A stretch of DNA of 64,000 bases. Source: Lineus longissimus. Taxonomy: Eukaryota; Nemertea; Pilidiophora; Heteronemertea; Lineidae. The notes beneath the pieces were generated by a model. It ran no database searches. It saw only the letters and a list, made by a program, of their open reading frames with translations, and was not told the origin of the DNA. How positions within the stretch are numbered: the stretch's first letter is position 1; each line of letters begins with the position of its first letter. This document shows, one piece after another, positions 1-12,764 of this stretch. The stretch spans positions 8,992,001 through 9,056,000 of the forward strand of contig NC_088314.1 in NCBI RefSeq assembly GCF_910592395.1, written 5' to 3'. The translations under genes were made by a program, and so were the position numbers.

Positions 1-356
1 CAAAGCCACCAATAAACTTAATGATACTGGAAGGACACTAAATATCATATCAGGGCTGCCGATGAGATTCATCCTTTCAACATGCTGGAGCAAGAAAGCG
101 GAAGGTAAAGCTGAGAGTAATCCACAATAAGGCTTGTCCCAGGGGTAACAACTTGGCCAATATTTTGCAAAAGGAGGGACTATTTTACTGGGAACAAAGC
201 AACCAGGCTTATCTGGCACACTGAAGAAAGTGAAATCTTGAAACGAGAGTTGAGCACCAATTTCCGCATCGGAGCTCTGTATCTCCTGGTATTTTTGTAA
301 CTTTGGCACACCGGCAGCCGAGTGCCTTCGGCTTGACAATCTTCCCTTTCTCCCCA

Positions 357-676
357 GTGAACAACACAGCGGACAGAAACTGATGAACCTGTTCTGGTCC
401 AAGGAGCGTTACCCCATCCTGATTGATCACCGCTTACCAAACACCCCATCTAATCTAGAGGCTTTCGAGTACCAGTGGTGGGCTCTCAGTGCTATTATAT
501 CTCTGCATCAATTAATCATTGAACACAACATGAGGGTGGTGCTACTCTTGGCAACAATATCCACTTCACTGATTATGTGGATTCTAACAAATGACCAGCA
601 GTTGACAACAAGGAAAAATCCTCACACCTCATTTATGGTACTTTTTCTTCATTTTTATGAACCGACACAAACTTGA
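357..676 (+). CDS. Possible terminal exon, unknown protein (weak)
   Basis: A strong 3' splice acceptor is visible: a pyrimidine tract ends in CCCCAG at 351-356. The frame after it stays open for about 106 codons to a TGA at 674-676. An ATTAAA lies just downstream near 684. The predicted peptide begins EQHSGQKLMNLFWSKERYP and later becomes hydrophobic. I recognise no domain. The opposite strand is also open over 209-430 (minus) with an equally plausible-looking peptide, so the strand is undecided and the whole thing may be chance or a decayed transposon. The stretch 250-470 is visibly less AT-rich than its surroundings. Confidence 0.15.
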
Positions 677-3460
677 CCATTGCATTAAAAGAGTGCTTAT
701 TACAAATATCTGTATTGAAAAATACATTTGTCTCATTATTACTAACGTCCCAAACCGTGAGATGGTAAGTCAGCCTACATTGTACCGCCAAGGAGTGATA
801 AAAGCACAGGATGACTGCTAAGGTTGCTCTGAATTCGTCTTTTTGTTTACATCAATTGATAACAACCAATACCCCAGCCATTAGCCAGCACCACACAGCC
901 GCAGCCTTAGAGTTGCCGGTATAGCCAATTACATCGATACAGTTTTAATTTCCTTTCTTTGCAATGTGCTGCCTTGTCCCCATTTCGCCATGTATCATTC
1001 AAGTAAGACTGCTCTCGTTAGTTCACCTTCAGCAACTGAAACAGAATGACTACTAAATTAGCAGACATCCTGAAATGAAATACTTGCCAAATCTGGCCTC
1101 CCAAATCCCTTGTAAGTCTCATTAAATTTTCATCAGGCTCCTAGAATTCCATTTAATGTGCTTGTTTTTTCTCATTGCGGTGTACTTTTAATGGTTTTCT
1201 CTTGTCGTGCTGGTATCATTGGCTGGTGCTTTTTTCCTCTCAATGGATGTCAATTATCGCATTTCCTTAAATGAGTTCAGCTCTTTGATAGGAGCAGTGT
1301 TTATGGATTTGTGCCTTAAGTGTCGTGACGGGAATATTTAGCAGGAAAAAGCTCACTTTTAACACCTTTGTTGGAGAGATACATTTTGCACCTCAATTAC
1401 TTCGTCATTTGCAAAATTTGCCACAGCCAGGCCAGAAATCAATCAAATTAGCCAGAGATGCATTCAAAACATGGCCAACTAGACCAGGTCTTGCGTGAAC
1501 ATAGTCACAGCGATTTAAAGTGGCCCATGTGAGCAGTATAGGGTGAAAAGAAACTTGAGCTGTTAACTGTAAGAGTCACATTCGGCAAAAAAGGCCAACT
1601 TTGAAGGCCTCTAGTTTCTAAATGGAGCAAGCGATTAAGAATTGACGAACATTCATGTTATGTAGAATCTTATTTTCTTCAAAATGGTGTTTGTCGTGAT
1701 GCTATACAACCTCAATGTCTCAAGCAACAGCTGTTTCTCGAATGATGTCAAGTTTGTACTTGAGGTATGAAAAATTCAAATCGACGTAAAATCAACCATT
1801 TTTAGCCAAGACCCTTTGCCACTTTATAACGAAACATCCCCAAATGAAACATCCCCAAAGTCAAGTGAATAGTGTGTTCAATTAATTCTCTGCAGGCATT
1901 AGAAAAGTTCGTTTTATTCTCATCCTCATAAGAGCCTCAGTAACAATATCAGTTATATCCTCGAACAATGCCCAAACTATCCTGATTCTTCTTTGGCTTG
2001 TCCTAAAAACCAATGCTACGATAGAAAGAGCTCCTTGGTTCAAGCATTTGCTTACTCTCAGAAATTTGACCGCTGTGTGGCATCCCGACTCTTGTTATCA
2101 ATATTGTTTGTGCAACCAATGGCTCTTAAGTATTGTGTGACAAGTTGATTCTTGGATTACGATGCATAAATCCAGGACCAGTACCAGAAGTTTCATCAGC
2201 ACTAAAAAGCATTACCATGGCTTTGATACTGCCAATTCTGTAGAGTGCTAATTATTTGCGGGCATTTCAATTTTGTGGATTTTGCTAACAACCGAGATCC
2301 GCCAAACAAAAAAGATTGCCACTTTTTAGAGGAAGACCTGAAAGAAATTTTGTATTCTGCCAATCGTGGACACCTTATTTCTTTAGGAATTTTCAGGAAT
2401 TGCAAAAAGGGGGCAAAAAATTGGGTGGTTTACGATAAGTAACCTTAGCGTTTTCATGGAAATATCTGCACGTGGTTTTTTTGTTTCTTTTTGGAGGAAT
2501 CCAGGGGTGCAAAATATGGCAAAACAGAATATTTGGTTTACACGAAATCCAGCACGTCTCTTTTTCTGCAGAGCCTTGTTCTCCCAAAAGCTTTCAAGTT
2601 TTTCAAAGTACAAAACGTTCTTGTATTTTCATTTCAAATTGACTTGGATTGCTTTGAATTCCTGTGTCCTTTTTGCAAGTGATCTTAAAGTTGTAAATGA
2701 TCCATCCCTCCCGGGAGCCTTTCAAGTGACAAAATAATGTAGTACACATAAGCATATCTGCTGGTATTGCAGGCATCATGTTCAACTTTTACGATAACAA
2801 CAGAATGATAACCCAAGGCCGCGATTATCTAGAGTTCACATTTTCACATGTAACGTGTCATTGTTCACTTGAAGAACGAACAAGTCATTTCCAAAGAGAG
2901 GGCTACACAATGTCCCCTTTCCCCTTGCGTCGTATTTTCAAGCCTAAGTCAGTTAACTCGTGACAAGTGAAACATGAAAAGTGCCAACGTGAATCCAGCC
3001 TCAAATGACATGATTTTAGCCTGGTCCTTTCCTCTCTTTCGACCAGGACCCTCTCAAGGCATGAGTAATCACAGCTGTGACACAGGATGCTTTTAGCAAC
3101 TTGGGCAGACTGTATACTATTGATCTAACCACTGAGTACCAGTTTTCAGCCACGGCCTCACAACTGACACGGTTTTTCTATTACTGACTGGGAAGCACCA
3201 GTTGAATGTCAATCATTGGTAGTCCATTGCAGGCTGGGACTGGCTGAGAGACAGGCAGTGATAATATTAATGACCATTCTCACAGAGAGCACAGGTCAAT
3301 CCCTTGTCCAAGTTGTAAAGAGCCGACCCTCAAAAACCCTGTTTCCTAGTTTCCTCTCAAGCATTACGTTTTCCCCCCAGACCGTTCAATTAAAAGAATT
3401 CAGCCCAATATCCAGTCAATTGTCTGGTACCAAATTGTCATTAGTTACCATCAAACGCCA
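677..3460. other. No gene recognised
   Basis: AT-rich sequence with only short open frames. A frame at 2245-2442 (+) follows a TAG acceptor-like site, but has no convincing donor. The 10-base word AAACATCCCC occurs twice near 1830-1860. I see no RNA gene or clear repeat boundary. Confidence 0.5.
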
Positions 3461-3811
3461 AGAAAACATTTCCCAACAAGTTGACATATTACAGTTTTCT
3501 TCATTCAAGAATCATTTGCATCATTTTTCGTTCGACCTGTAGGTCAGTCTTTATCAAGGGTCTCATTTCTAGGCATTGTTTCAGAAACTCACTCCTAATC
3601 CTACAGATCATGCCAAATATGCTTGAGTATCAAAGGCCTAGTCGACATTTCTGAACAAGTCGATATCATACATTCTTCATTCGAGACTTATTTGCATCAA
3701 TTTTCTTGTTCAGCCTGTAGATCAGTCTTACTTATCAAGGGACGTAGTTAGGCCTTAGTCTTGGCATCATTTCTGGAACTCACTCTAAATCCTACAGATA
3801 TCCGACATGCA
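3461..3811. repeat. Degenerate tandem duplication, about 180-bp unit
   Basis: Two diverged copies run from 3461 and from 3641. Shared blocks in the same order include ACATTTC-aACAAGT, TTCTTCATTC, ATTTGCATCA, a CCTGTAG-TCAGTCTT stretch, TATCAAGGG and AACTCACTC-TAATCCTACAGAT. Differences are spread throughout, so the duplication is old. No open frame spans it and no function is apparent. Confidence 0.75.
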
Positions 3812-4152
3812 GACATCCGACACTACGGCAAAAAGGCTGATGATACAAATGTCAGGGCAATGAAAAATGCTAGGGTATGATGACAGAGTGGGCTAGATTT
3901 ATGGAAATATGACTCAGTTATCTGCATCTTCACCCACTGGCCAAAGCTCACAAAATACAACTGGGAATAGGGATGAAAGATAATACTGTTACTGATATGA
4001 ATGTAAGACGATGTTCTGGAGAAAAATATTCAGGACGTCTATAAATAAGTTGACCTCATACATTTTTTGTCTTTTGAATATTTGTTTTGGATTGTACAGT
4101 ATTCTTCGGAATTTTTGAGTGAATATGTCTATTTGGACCACAGCGTTCTATT

Positions 4153-4261
4153 ATCCTGAGAAAATCAGGCCGGAGTTGATGTTCCCTTTCTGGCCCTGCA
4201 CACAAACCCCTTAAGACATAACTTCTCGTAGGCGCACATTAACCTCTGATTTTCTCAGGAT
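4153..4261. repeat. Short inverted repeat with 16-bp perfect arms
   Basis: ATCCTGAGAAAATCAG at 4153-4168 is the exact reverse complement of 4246-4261, with 77 nt between them. This may be a tiny MITE or a transcribed hairpin. No target-site duplication is clear. Confidence 0.75.
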
Positions 4262-7200
4262 GAGTTCTATAGCTTTGTTCAGGTTTTGGGGCTAGCTGAC
4301 AGCATTTGACATACCATCCTCTGGGAAAATCATTTACACAACTCAGTGAAGCCAATGACCATGTTTTTTGGTAATCACACCTAAAAGGTTTTTTCTTGCG
4401 TTATTTGGGAGAAAGATTATGCTTTTATTGCAAGTTAATCTCAAGATTCGTGATTTGAAATGCACCAATTCACAAAGCACTTTAATAAGGTGAAAGCTAT
4501 AGGTCTCATCGCGTTGTCTATACCTTACCTTTCAGCACAAACGTCACAGGAAACCTACAAAATCAAACTTCAAAGGGCCTGTCTGTGAAGATGAGGCCAA
4601 TATTCATAGGGCTACAGATTCGACAAGCTTTAGATACTTTAGATAACTTGATACTTGTTTCTCTTACAATGGCATTCTAAAACTTGGCATTGCATTTGAA
4701 AGCTGATATCGTCTGAACTAAACAAAACGGAGACAAGCGAATATAGGAGACTTGCTATTTTTGTTCAAGGCTCATCTGCACTGCCACACAGAGCCCAAAT
4801 GTCGAGTTTTCAGGACAGTCGACGTTTGAACAAAACTCTTGAGCGCAAACAACAAGTTGGATATCTTTGAAATTAGGTTTTTCATTGATCTGAGCTTCGA
4901 AACCAAACATTTAAGAATAGATTTTAGACTAGTTTACGAATAGACGCATGGTATCAAAATAGTGAAATCCATTAAAAAAATAGCCTGAACAAAATATATC
5001 TATATGCCATCTCAAGACTTACGAATTAATGATCAAAGAAATAATTGCCGATAGAACGTGGCTATTTCTTGGAAAGCAAAATGTCAAACGGCATCAACCA
5101 TCTTCCTGTGACATACAGGTGTCACTTAATTCTCTTGATGATCACTTAAAAGAGGAATTGGAGACTGTTTTCACCTGAGGAGTAGGAGGATTGACATCAT
5201 TGATACTCTAAGATTAGGTGGGGCGGTTGACGTGCAAAAATTGCCCTACATGTAGAACTGAATCAGTAGAACTGAAACAGTATTAAGGGCTCAGGGGCTG
5301 ATGTATCAGATGCTAAAGTATCTTCAATGAGATTTTTTAATCTGCTCTGACCTGCGATAATTATCTCACATAAAAATTATTGCAAGTTGGTGCAACTAAA
5401 ATCTCTTCATTTGCACTTAATGCTGGAAGAAGAGGAAGGTTTTATGCCCAGGGAGTGGTCATAAGCCAAGAAGACGATACAAGGAGTTGATCCTGAGATG
5501 ACACCATGTACTTGCCCAAGTTGTCCCTTTATGTCCAGGAACGGGTGCAATAGATTTAACAATAACAGTTAATAATTACCCATGTTTAGAACCTCTCACA
5601 CATATTTGGTAGTTTCAAAATGACCAGAGGATTGTCAGTACCTTTTTTCATTAAGGTTTTCAAATACAGTAGGTGGCAGTATGACAGCCTTGAGACCCTT
5701 GCGATAACATGCTTCCATTTCAAAGGACAGTACTAAACAGAAAATCTGCCTGACAATCTCAGTTCGAGAAAATGAGCTTCTTGGCCAATGTAACACAAAA
5801 ATTTCACTTCAGGCGTTACTAGAAATAAAAACTTGATTTAAATCTCCATATTGAGCTTCAGAAAAGTAATTTTATCACAGTTCCATCTTTCCCTCCAGCA
5901 GTCAACAAAAAGAAGGTATGTTTGATTCTCTAATGATACACAGGAGCAACTTCAAACATTTTCTGAAATAAATTTCCTTATGAGATTTAATGTCTTCAAG
6001 GTATTCAAATGATGTTTTCTGCTGGCACTTGACTACCAAACAGAAAAGCTCGCAAAAAATGGGAGAAAGGGGGTGAGAATTCTTTGTATCAAGAAAATTT
6101 GATGCCAAAGTATTTTGTTCTTCATGGATGAGCTAACATTCCAAAGGCATTTCTGCAACTTCCTCTGAAATCGCCGAAACTCCCCTGCAGCTGCTCGTCA
6201 CTTAGAAATATTAGGCGGCTTTTTACCTCGATATGTTTGTTCTTCTCCTGTATCATTAATGAACTATTTTTCTGAAATCGTTAGACGTTTTTTTCAATTT
6301 TTGTTTCAACGCTTTCATAGTAGAAAGCACATTATTTGTTACTTTGAGCCCGAGCATGGCCTGGCACATTTTCCTGCCATTGGAGAGCACCCAAGGTTGG
6401 ACTTTACATATCGATATTAAGGCACATTTCCCCCAGAATACCTTCTTAAGGCCCCCCCCCCCCCCAAAAAAAACCCTCCCCAATCTATCCCACCTAGAAT
6501 TCACCAAAGATATTAGAGCACAATGGCTCAAAAGACTGCATCCAAAACCAATTACAAACACAGTATCACCTCTGCCTGACAAGAGTTATCATCAATAACA
6601 CAAAAACTCTTCTGTCTTCTCTGTTGTGAGGGTTTCTTTATTTGGTAGTTATCAGGTGCAGCTAAATCTGCAAAAATGAATGCAACGTGTGACTTTTCTT
6701 TCCAACTGAAGTGTACCTTTTCAACCGCAACATGTCCAAGAATGATATCAAGCCCGAGATCTGAGTGTAAAACAAGGTACATGTAGGTGATCAACAACAC
6801 GATATACGTTGCACAACTTTTGTTACATTGAAAGATTTGCCTGCCATTTCTTTGCGTCCTCCCCACCCACACTGCATCGTATCACTTTGATGCACCTCGA
6901 TGCCCAATATCAAGAAAGCTAATCGCGTACTTTAAGAAAGATCGACTTGCATGGAAAAGCTGCACCTCAAAGGCTAGCAATGACACTAATCCTACACCAT
7001 CATATTCCCCTGGGCGATTTGAGCTTCGTCAACATCGTGTACCAGTATACTCAGTTATACACCCACGGAGAAGAGTCCACCGATCATATGCTTTGTTATG
7101 CAGGGCATTTCAATATCACTTTGGCAAGTTTTCATATCAGCGGCATTAAAATCTTCATTTGTTCGACCTAAATAACAAAGGATGTAACCATTGGATAATT

Positions 7201-9984
7201 AGCTCCCGACACCTCTACCGCTAGCGAGGTGACCTAAGTATTTACCACCATGTTTTAGGTCATATTATGCCGTAGACCAGAAAGAGTTCTAGCCATCTGG
7301 AACCTGCATCCAGAATCAGCCGTACGTTGACCATGATCAATTTTGACAGCAACAGCATTCATCAGCAGAACAGGACTGAGAATGCTAAGGAAAACGAAGA
7401 AAACATTTGGCCAATTCACATCCCAATCCTAAAAGAGCACTGCCTCACTTTACATGTACCATCAATGCGGTGAGGAACTTAAAGACTTTTAAAAAGGACA
7501 GATTCCTTTATACAACAGCACCCAAAGACATTTTCTGGCAAGAAGGTGCATATTGAATGCTTGTTGGCCTTGAGTCTCAGACTCAGTGCAGCACATTTCC
7601 ACCAGGAGTCCAGGTTTGTTTCGGTTGCTATGTTGGTTCATCTACCAATGGTGGGAAGCGATCTTAGAACCAAATCTTTATGGCATTGTATAAATCAGGG
7701 GATTAATATCACATTTGGAAAATTAATTCCTTGGGATTTCTACGGAGCTAATTGCACCAGGATCCGGGAATGAAAATGAATTTCATGCTATTTTTCAAAT
7801 TCTCATATTTTTTAACGTTCATGTAATCTCACAAGGCCAGCCAACTGGGTGAGTAACATTTACAATTGCCCCATAGAGAGCGTAAAATACACAAAAACAC
7901 ATTATTTTTTAGAAGTTCCGTCAGAATTCAGCTATTATTTCTTTTTATATTGATAATGATGCAGCCCAATTCTTTGATCTATGCCTCTATGAAAATTGTC
8001 GCATTTAAACATGCTGATAAAGCCCCCCCGCAAACTAGAGATTTTTATTGCTATAACCTTCAATAACTGCCACAATGAGCAATAAAAGATTGCTTGTCTG
8101 CAGGTGAAATGAGGTGATTCTTGTTGCGGTCAACAACAACAACATTGGCAAATAAACGATTTTTGCTGCATGCGATAATTGTCAGAGGTAGCTGCAACAA
8201 AACTCATTTGCAGGGTGCTTTTAGTGGTTTCGAATGATTCCTGAAGGTGTAGTGTTCTGTTGATCATGTTGATTTATTCTTTGTGATGAATTGGGCATTG
8301 CTGCAAACTCAGGATATATGCAGTTAATTAATATTGAGACTTTGGTGGATGTCTAATTGCTGTTACACTTTTTCTTGGAGACCACCCAAATCTGCAGAGA
8401 AAAAAACTTTTTTTGAGACCTCTGGGGAGCAGTTGCCCCCCTTGCCCCCTATTAAATAGGCCCTGTCGGTTGTTGATCTTCCTCTGCTAATTAATGGATA
8501 GTTTCTATCACAGTTTCTGTTGTCGATTGCTGGACTGGTCTTATGTGAACAAACAACATCTAGTTCGCCAAAGAAACTGTCACAGCATGCCCAAAAGAAC
8601 CTTTTTTCTCAGCGAAAAACCAAACTCGTAATGAAAACAGTGCTTTTCGTTAAGCTGATAAAAAGTTGTTCTTCCCGTAAGCCAACAGGAGGGCAATATA
8701 AATTCTGGCTAATTACGAGAAAATCTTTCAAATCACCACGTGTTCAGATAACAATAAAAAACAATTCACAAACTGTAAGAGGAAATTTGAAACCCTAAAA
8801 CAAATTCCAAAAGTCATTCATCAACTAATAATCTCACAACTGAGGGTGATTAAAATGGTGTCTAACTGTTAGCATTCAGTACAAGCAGTTTCAAATTTCA
8901 AAATACATAAATAATTTTCAAACCAACCCAATTCCTTACAGCTGAATAAGGGGGCGTAGGTTGACGTAAGCTTTAGTTTGTCGATATCCTGTTACCATTT
9001 CCTAGTATCAACTCCAGAGGCCTGTGGTTTATGTTGCTCATATCTCTCTTCTCATTAGTCCGTTTGATTTGAAACCAGAAGGAGATGAGAGAGAATTCTA
9101 ATGGATGAATCCTGATAAATGGTTTTAGAGTGCCTTCTAGGTTTCAAACGAGGTTAAGGAGCACCCACCGCTTCATGGGGGAATTTTCAGGAATTTTGAT
9201 ACCAGCCCTTCCTCAAGACCAAAACCCCCTGAAATGACTACTTCGGTTTGTTCAAGAGACCTGTTATCTAAAATGTGAGGTCAGAGGTATTAGTGCCTGG
9301 TGCGAGGTTGGTGCTGTCTTGTCAGCACCTTTACAGTTTAGGAGAACACTTCACTATGCAACCTCACCCATGCCGAATGGGCAAAAAGATACACCAATGC
9401 GGAGAAATTCCAAGTGCTAAGGGGTAAATTGTGCCAAGGCGGCTTGCATGACATTTTTTAACGTACTGTTTATTACTATTATAATTCAAATTACAGAACA
9501 TTGAAATCGTCAGTTCACCTTTAGTGACTTAGTAGATACATGGTTTCTTCCTAACAACACCTAAGCTTAACATTGAGTCACTGGATGTGCTAAATCTATA
9601 ACTAACTGCTGTATGCCTTTCGTTTGGAACATACTGTATAAACACTCTAGACTTGCTGAATAACAAGGCAGCAAAGTGCTACAAGGAATATTCTCTAAGC
9701 GGAAATGACCAACGGCAAACGCGTTGACATCAATAGAATGAGAACAGAGGCATTCATGCTCGCGAATAATTAGACCTATTCCGCTGCCAGGCATTAAATG
9801 AGCATTTCATGAATGTACCACAGATTCCACTTGAGTTGCCTGTAACCGTGGCAAATCTAACAGCTATTAGTGATCTTGCATAAAATATTAAAACGATTTT
9901 TGATGTCATTCGATGGAGGAGTAGTGTGTGCTACTGGCTGAGGGATAGGACTTGTAAGGCAAATATCATGGATTGATACAGGTA
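4262..9984. other. No gene recognised; homopolymer at 6452-6473
   Basis: A long AT-rich stretch without supported genes. It contains C14 followed by A8 at 6452-6473. A region near 8400-8460 is rich in CCCCCC and CCCCC words typical of decayed repeats. A partial palindrome around GCTAGC lies near 7210-7240. Open frames at 6256-6582 and 6344-6598 overlap the C/A tract and read proline and lysine runs, so they are artefacts. Confidence 0.5.
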
Positions 9985-10221
9985 CAGTAGAGGGGGATGA
10001 AAGTGGCCCACAGAGGGAGCCAAGGGATTGCTCTAACTCCTAAATTCTAATTTAGGCTAAACTATGATAAAGTTAGCCCAATGAGATATCTTTTAACACC
10101 TCTTTGAAAACTGATTCATTTGAAAGATAAGATTTACCATTGGTATTGGTTCAAGCTGTTGGGTGGAACATGTATGGGACAATTTCACCCCACCTTGGGC
10201 CAATGTCACCCCATCTTACAG
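9985..10221. mobile_element. TA-flanked MITE (Tc1/mariner-like ends)
   Basis: The left end CAGTAGAGGGGGATGA is matched by the inverted right end, which reads CTGTAAGATGGGGTGA on the other strand. Both are bordered by TA (9983-9984 and 10222-10223). TA duplication is the hallmark of Tc1/mariner insertions. Inverted similarity extends inward through GTGGCCCA. A perfect palindrome CCTAAATTCTAATTTAGG sits at 10039-10056. There is no transposase frame, so it is non-autonomous. Confidence 0.7.
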
Positions 10222-11623
10222 TACTCAACAATGGCACATTGCTTATAGCATGTTGATGAGCGGAACCAGGAGTACAATTGGGGGGGGGGCAGCTTCGTAA
10301 GAGAGGGGCCCATGGTTTTTTACATCAGTTTCCAAGAGTTTATGGTCGATTACAAAGAATTTTAAAATGACTGGGGGGTTGCATCCCCTATATCCATGTA
10401 AGGCTTGTGATTGATAGTAAGTTATGCATGTACTATTGCCACACCATGCACATCCGTTGCAATTTTCACAAGTCATGATTCCTGACACTGATCCTACATG
10501 CCCGTGAATCCTTTGCCCAATGCCCTAATACCCTCATTTCCTTCAGCAGCATAAGAACCCTAGCAGTTCTCACAATACCTCATTCATCATTCATTTAGGC
10601 AAAATTGCTCACTGACAAGTTAGCTTTTCTTATGCAAACAGCACTTTCTCCAATTAGGTCCTGGATTGATATTTATTTTTATTCAAGCAAGAGTAGTTGG
10701 GCAGCAATTTGAAGGTTCTTAACACTTTCAGCATGTGACTAGTAGTAGCCAGTGGAAAGCAATCCCCATCGATGCTAACTGGATAATGCCAATGGCCACC
10801 GGATAATGCTTTTTCCCTTCCTGCTCAATTAATACTTCCAAACAGTGGTGACTTCTTCAAGCAGAATTCTAACTTAACGACGAGAACAATTTTCAGGTCA
10901 CCTCTCCACAAGAAGCAAATAGCTACTGCCAATCTATCAGCTGCCAGATGCCCAGAAAACCCATATTTGGCACTCAAATTTCCATTTGTGTCTGGGGAGT
11001 CCACCCCCCCATCTCCAAGTTTCAAAGAGCACACCAAGAGGGGCTGCACCCCCATCCCAAAAGGCTGAAACGTCAGTGAATAATACAATACACACTACAA
11101 TCTGGGCAAAAAAATCAACACCCAATTTCAACACCGACGTGGACAGGAATACAATATCCTCCGCAAGAACAAAGAACACCAATGCCAAGCCAACGATGAA
11201 ACAGACAAGCGAGGAAAGAGGTGGAAAAAGAGAACAGCTTCTTATTACTGCAGCATAAAGTGACGATTTGATCATTTCTTACTGAAGAGGTGGACGACTG
11301 GTTTCGATTTCAGGCATCGCTGATCATCTGCTCGTCAGAGAACGGCTGATGATCGCATCTTGGCGCAAATTTGCTGTAAAAATGACGACACAGCAATTTC
11401 GCTAGATTACACTCTCCGTGAAAAAACCTTGCATGTAACGTGGATTGCTGCAGAAGCTGTAAAAGTGAAGCAGAGTACGTCTTGGGCTAAAAGAGCAAGT
11501 ACTCGATGATAAACACCCAAGCATTTTTCACAAAATACAATCTGCACAACAACCACCTCTTTGTCATATAGAGTGGCGCAGAAGCATTTGAAATAGATAT
11601 GCAATTTTCCATTTTTATAAATG
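10222..11623. other. No gene recognised
   Basis: Contains a G10 run at 10280-10289. Overlapping open frames on both strands at 10825-11275 have no supporting splice sites or recognisable domain. The stretch near 10990-11060 is C-rich on the plus strand. Confidence 0.45.
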
Positions 11624-11681
11624 CTACGAATTCTTCTAACAAATCTATTTATCTACGAATTCTTCTAACAAATCTATTTAT
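11624..11681. repeat. Perfect 29-bp tandem duplication
   Basis: The 29-base unit starting CTACGAATTCTTC occurs at 11624-11652 and again, identical, at 11653-11681. A (TCTA)-rich run follows. Exact identity implies a recent slippage or duplication event. Confidence 0.9.
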
Positions 11682-12582
11682 CTGTCTTTTAATCTATCTA
11701 TCTATTTATGTAATACACTTTATAATTCATAACTTGATATGCTTCCAGGGTATGAAAAAGCATTACCAAGAAAGGGCAAATTGAAGCAAAATACTTTTCC
11801 AGCCATTTGAGGCAGGTTTTTTGCATACATTGCCACTTTTTGTGAAATGGAGTGTATTAAGTGCATAGTGTGCAGAACTCCACAAATTATTATCGATAAA
11901 TGAAGGTAATTTATCAATTTCTCTATCTGTTTGCATGCAAAAAATGGTATTTACGATCTAGTGAGTGGGCATTGGCTGCCCTCGGTCATGGCTGATAGCG
12001 CGAAGGGCGTTATCATGAAAACGATGTTAATCATTTGGTTTCCAGTCGGATATCTCCAGCCAGCAAGTTAATGGCTGAACTGTTTGGTAATCTCATTTAT
12101 ACCACCAGAGAAGAAGATAGAACAGCCTGTCATAAAAAAGATCACATCTCCATTTCCAAAAAGGAAATTTGGCCAAATACTGATGTAATCCACTGTTCAT
12201 TCTGAATCACGCTAACATAAGGATGGTTATCCTAAATCCCACCATTTTTATTTTTTTGGGCTGATCCTGGTGAAAAGACCATTCTCCCCCTAACTCATGG
12301 CTGGCAATTACAGAAAACACATTGCTTTTGAACTCTTTCAACAATGTCGACTTCATGCATTCCAATTAAATATCTCTGTAACTTACACTGATCACATTGG
12401 TCTCTTAGTCTCATTCAGTGCATGCTACAGCAGACAGTACTTGTCCAAGAAGACATCAACTTCTTATGTTGCTGATGGTTTATGGATAAGCAGCCCTTCC
12501 TTAGATTGGGACCTCTCAGTGAACCCTGCATCTGCATCAGTAATGACTAGAGTGTGCTGTCTACCATACAGCTAGCAAAGAG
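11682..12582. other. No gene recognised
   Basis: AT-rich sequence. The frame at 12297-12575 (+, 92 codons) has no recognised domain and no strong splice sites. Confidence 0.5.
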
Positions 12583-12764
12583 CAGTGGCGGAAGACTGGG
12601 GTGGAGGAAGACAGTGGCAGAGGAAGACTGAGGTGGAGGAAGACCCGAGGTGGAGGAAGACTAGGGTGGAGGAAGACTGGGGTGGAGGAAGTCTGAGGTG
12701 GAGGGAGACCCGAGGTGGAGGAAGACCGTGGCCGAGGAAGACTGAGGTGGAGGAAGACCCAACG
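12583..12764. repeat. Purine-rich 16/17-bp minisatellite, about 11 units
   Basis: The unit is GTGGAGGAAGACTGAG or its 17-base variant GTGGAGGAAGACCCGAG, repeated head to tail with scattered changes. The plus strand is almost all G and A. The open frame across it (12585-12773) encodes only the repeat translation and is not a gene. Confidence 0.92.
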
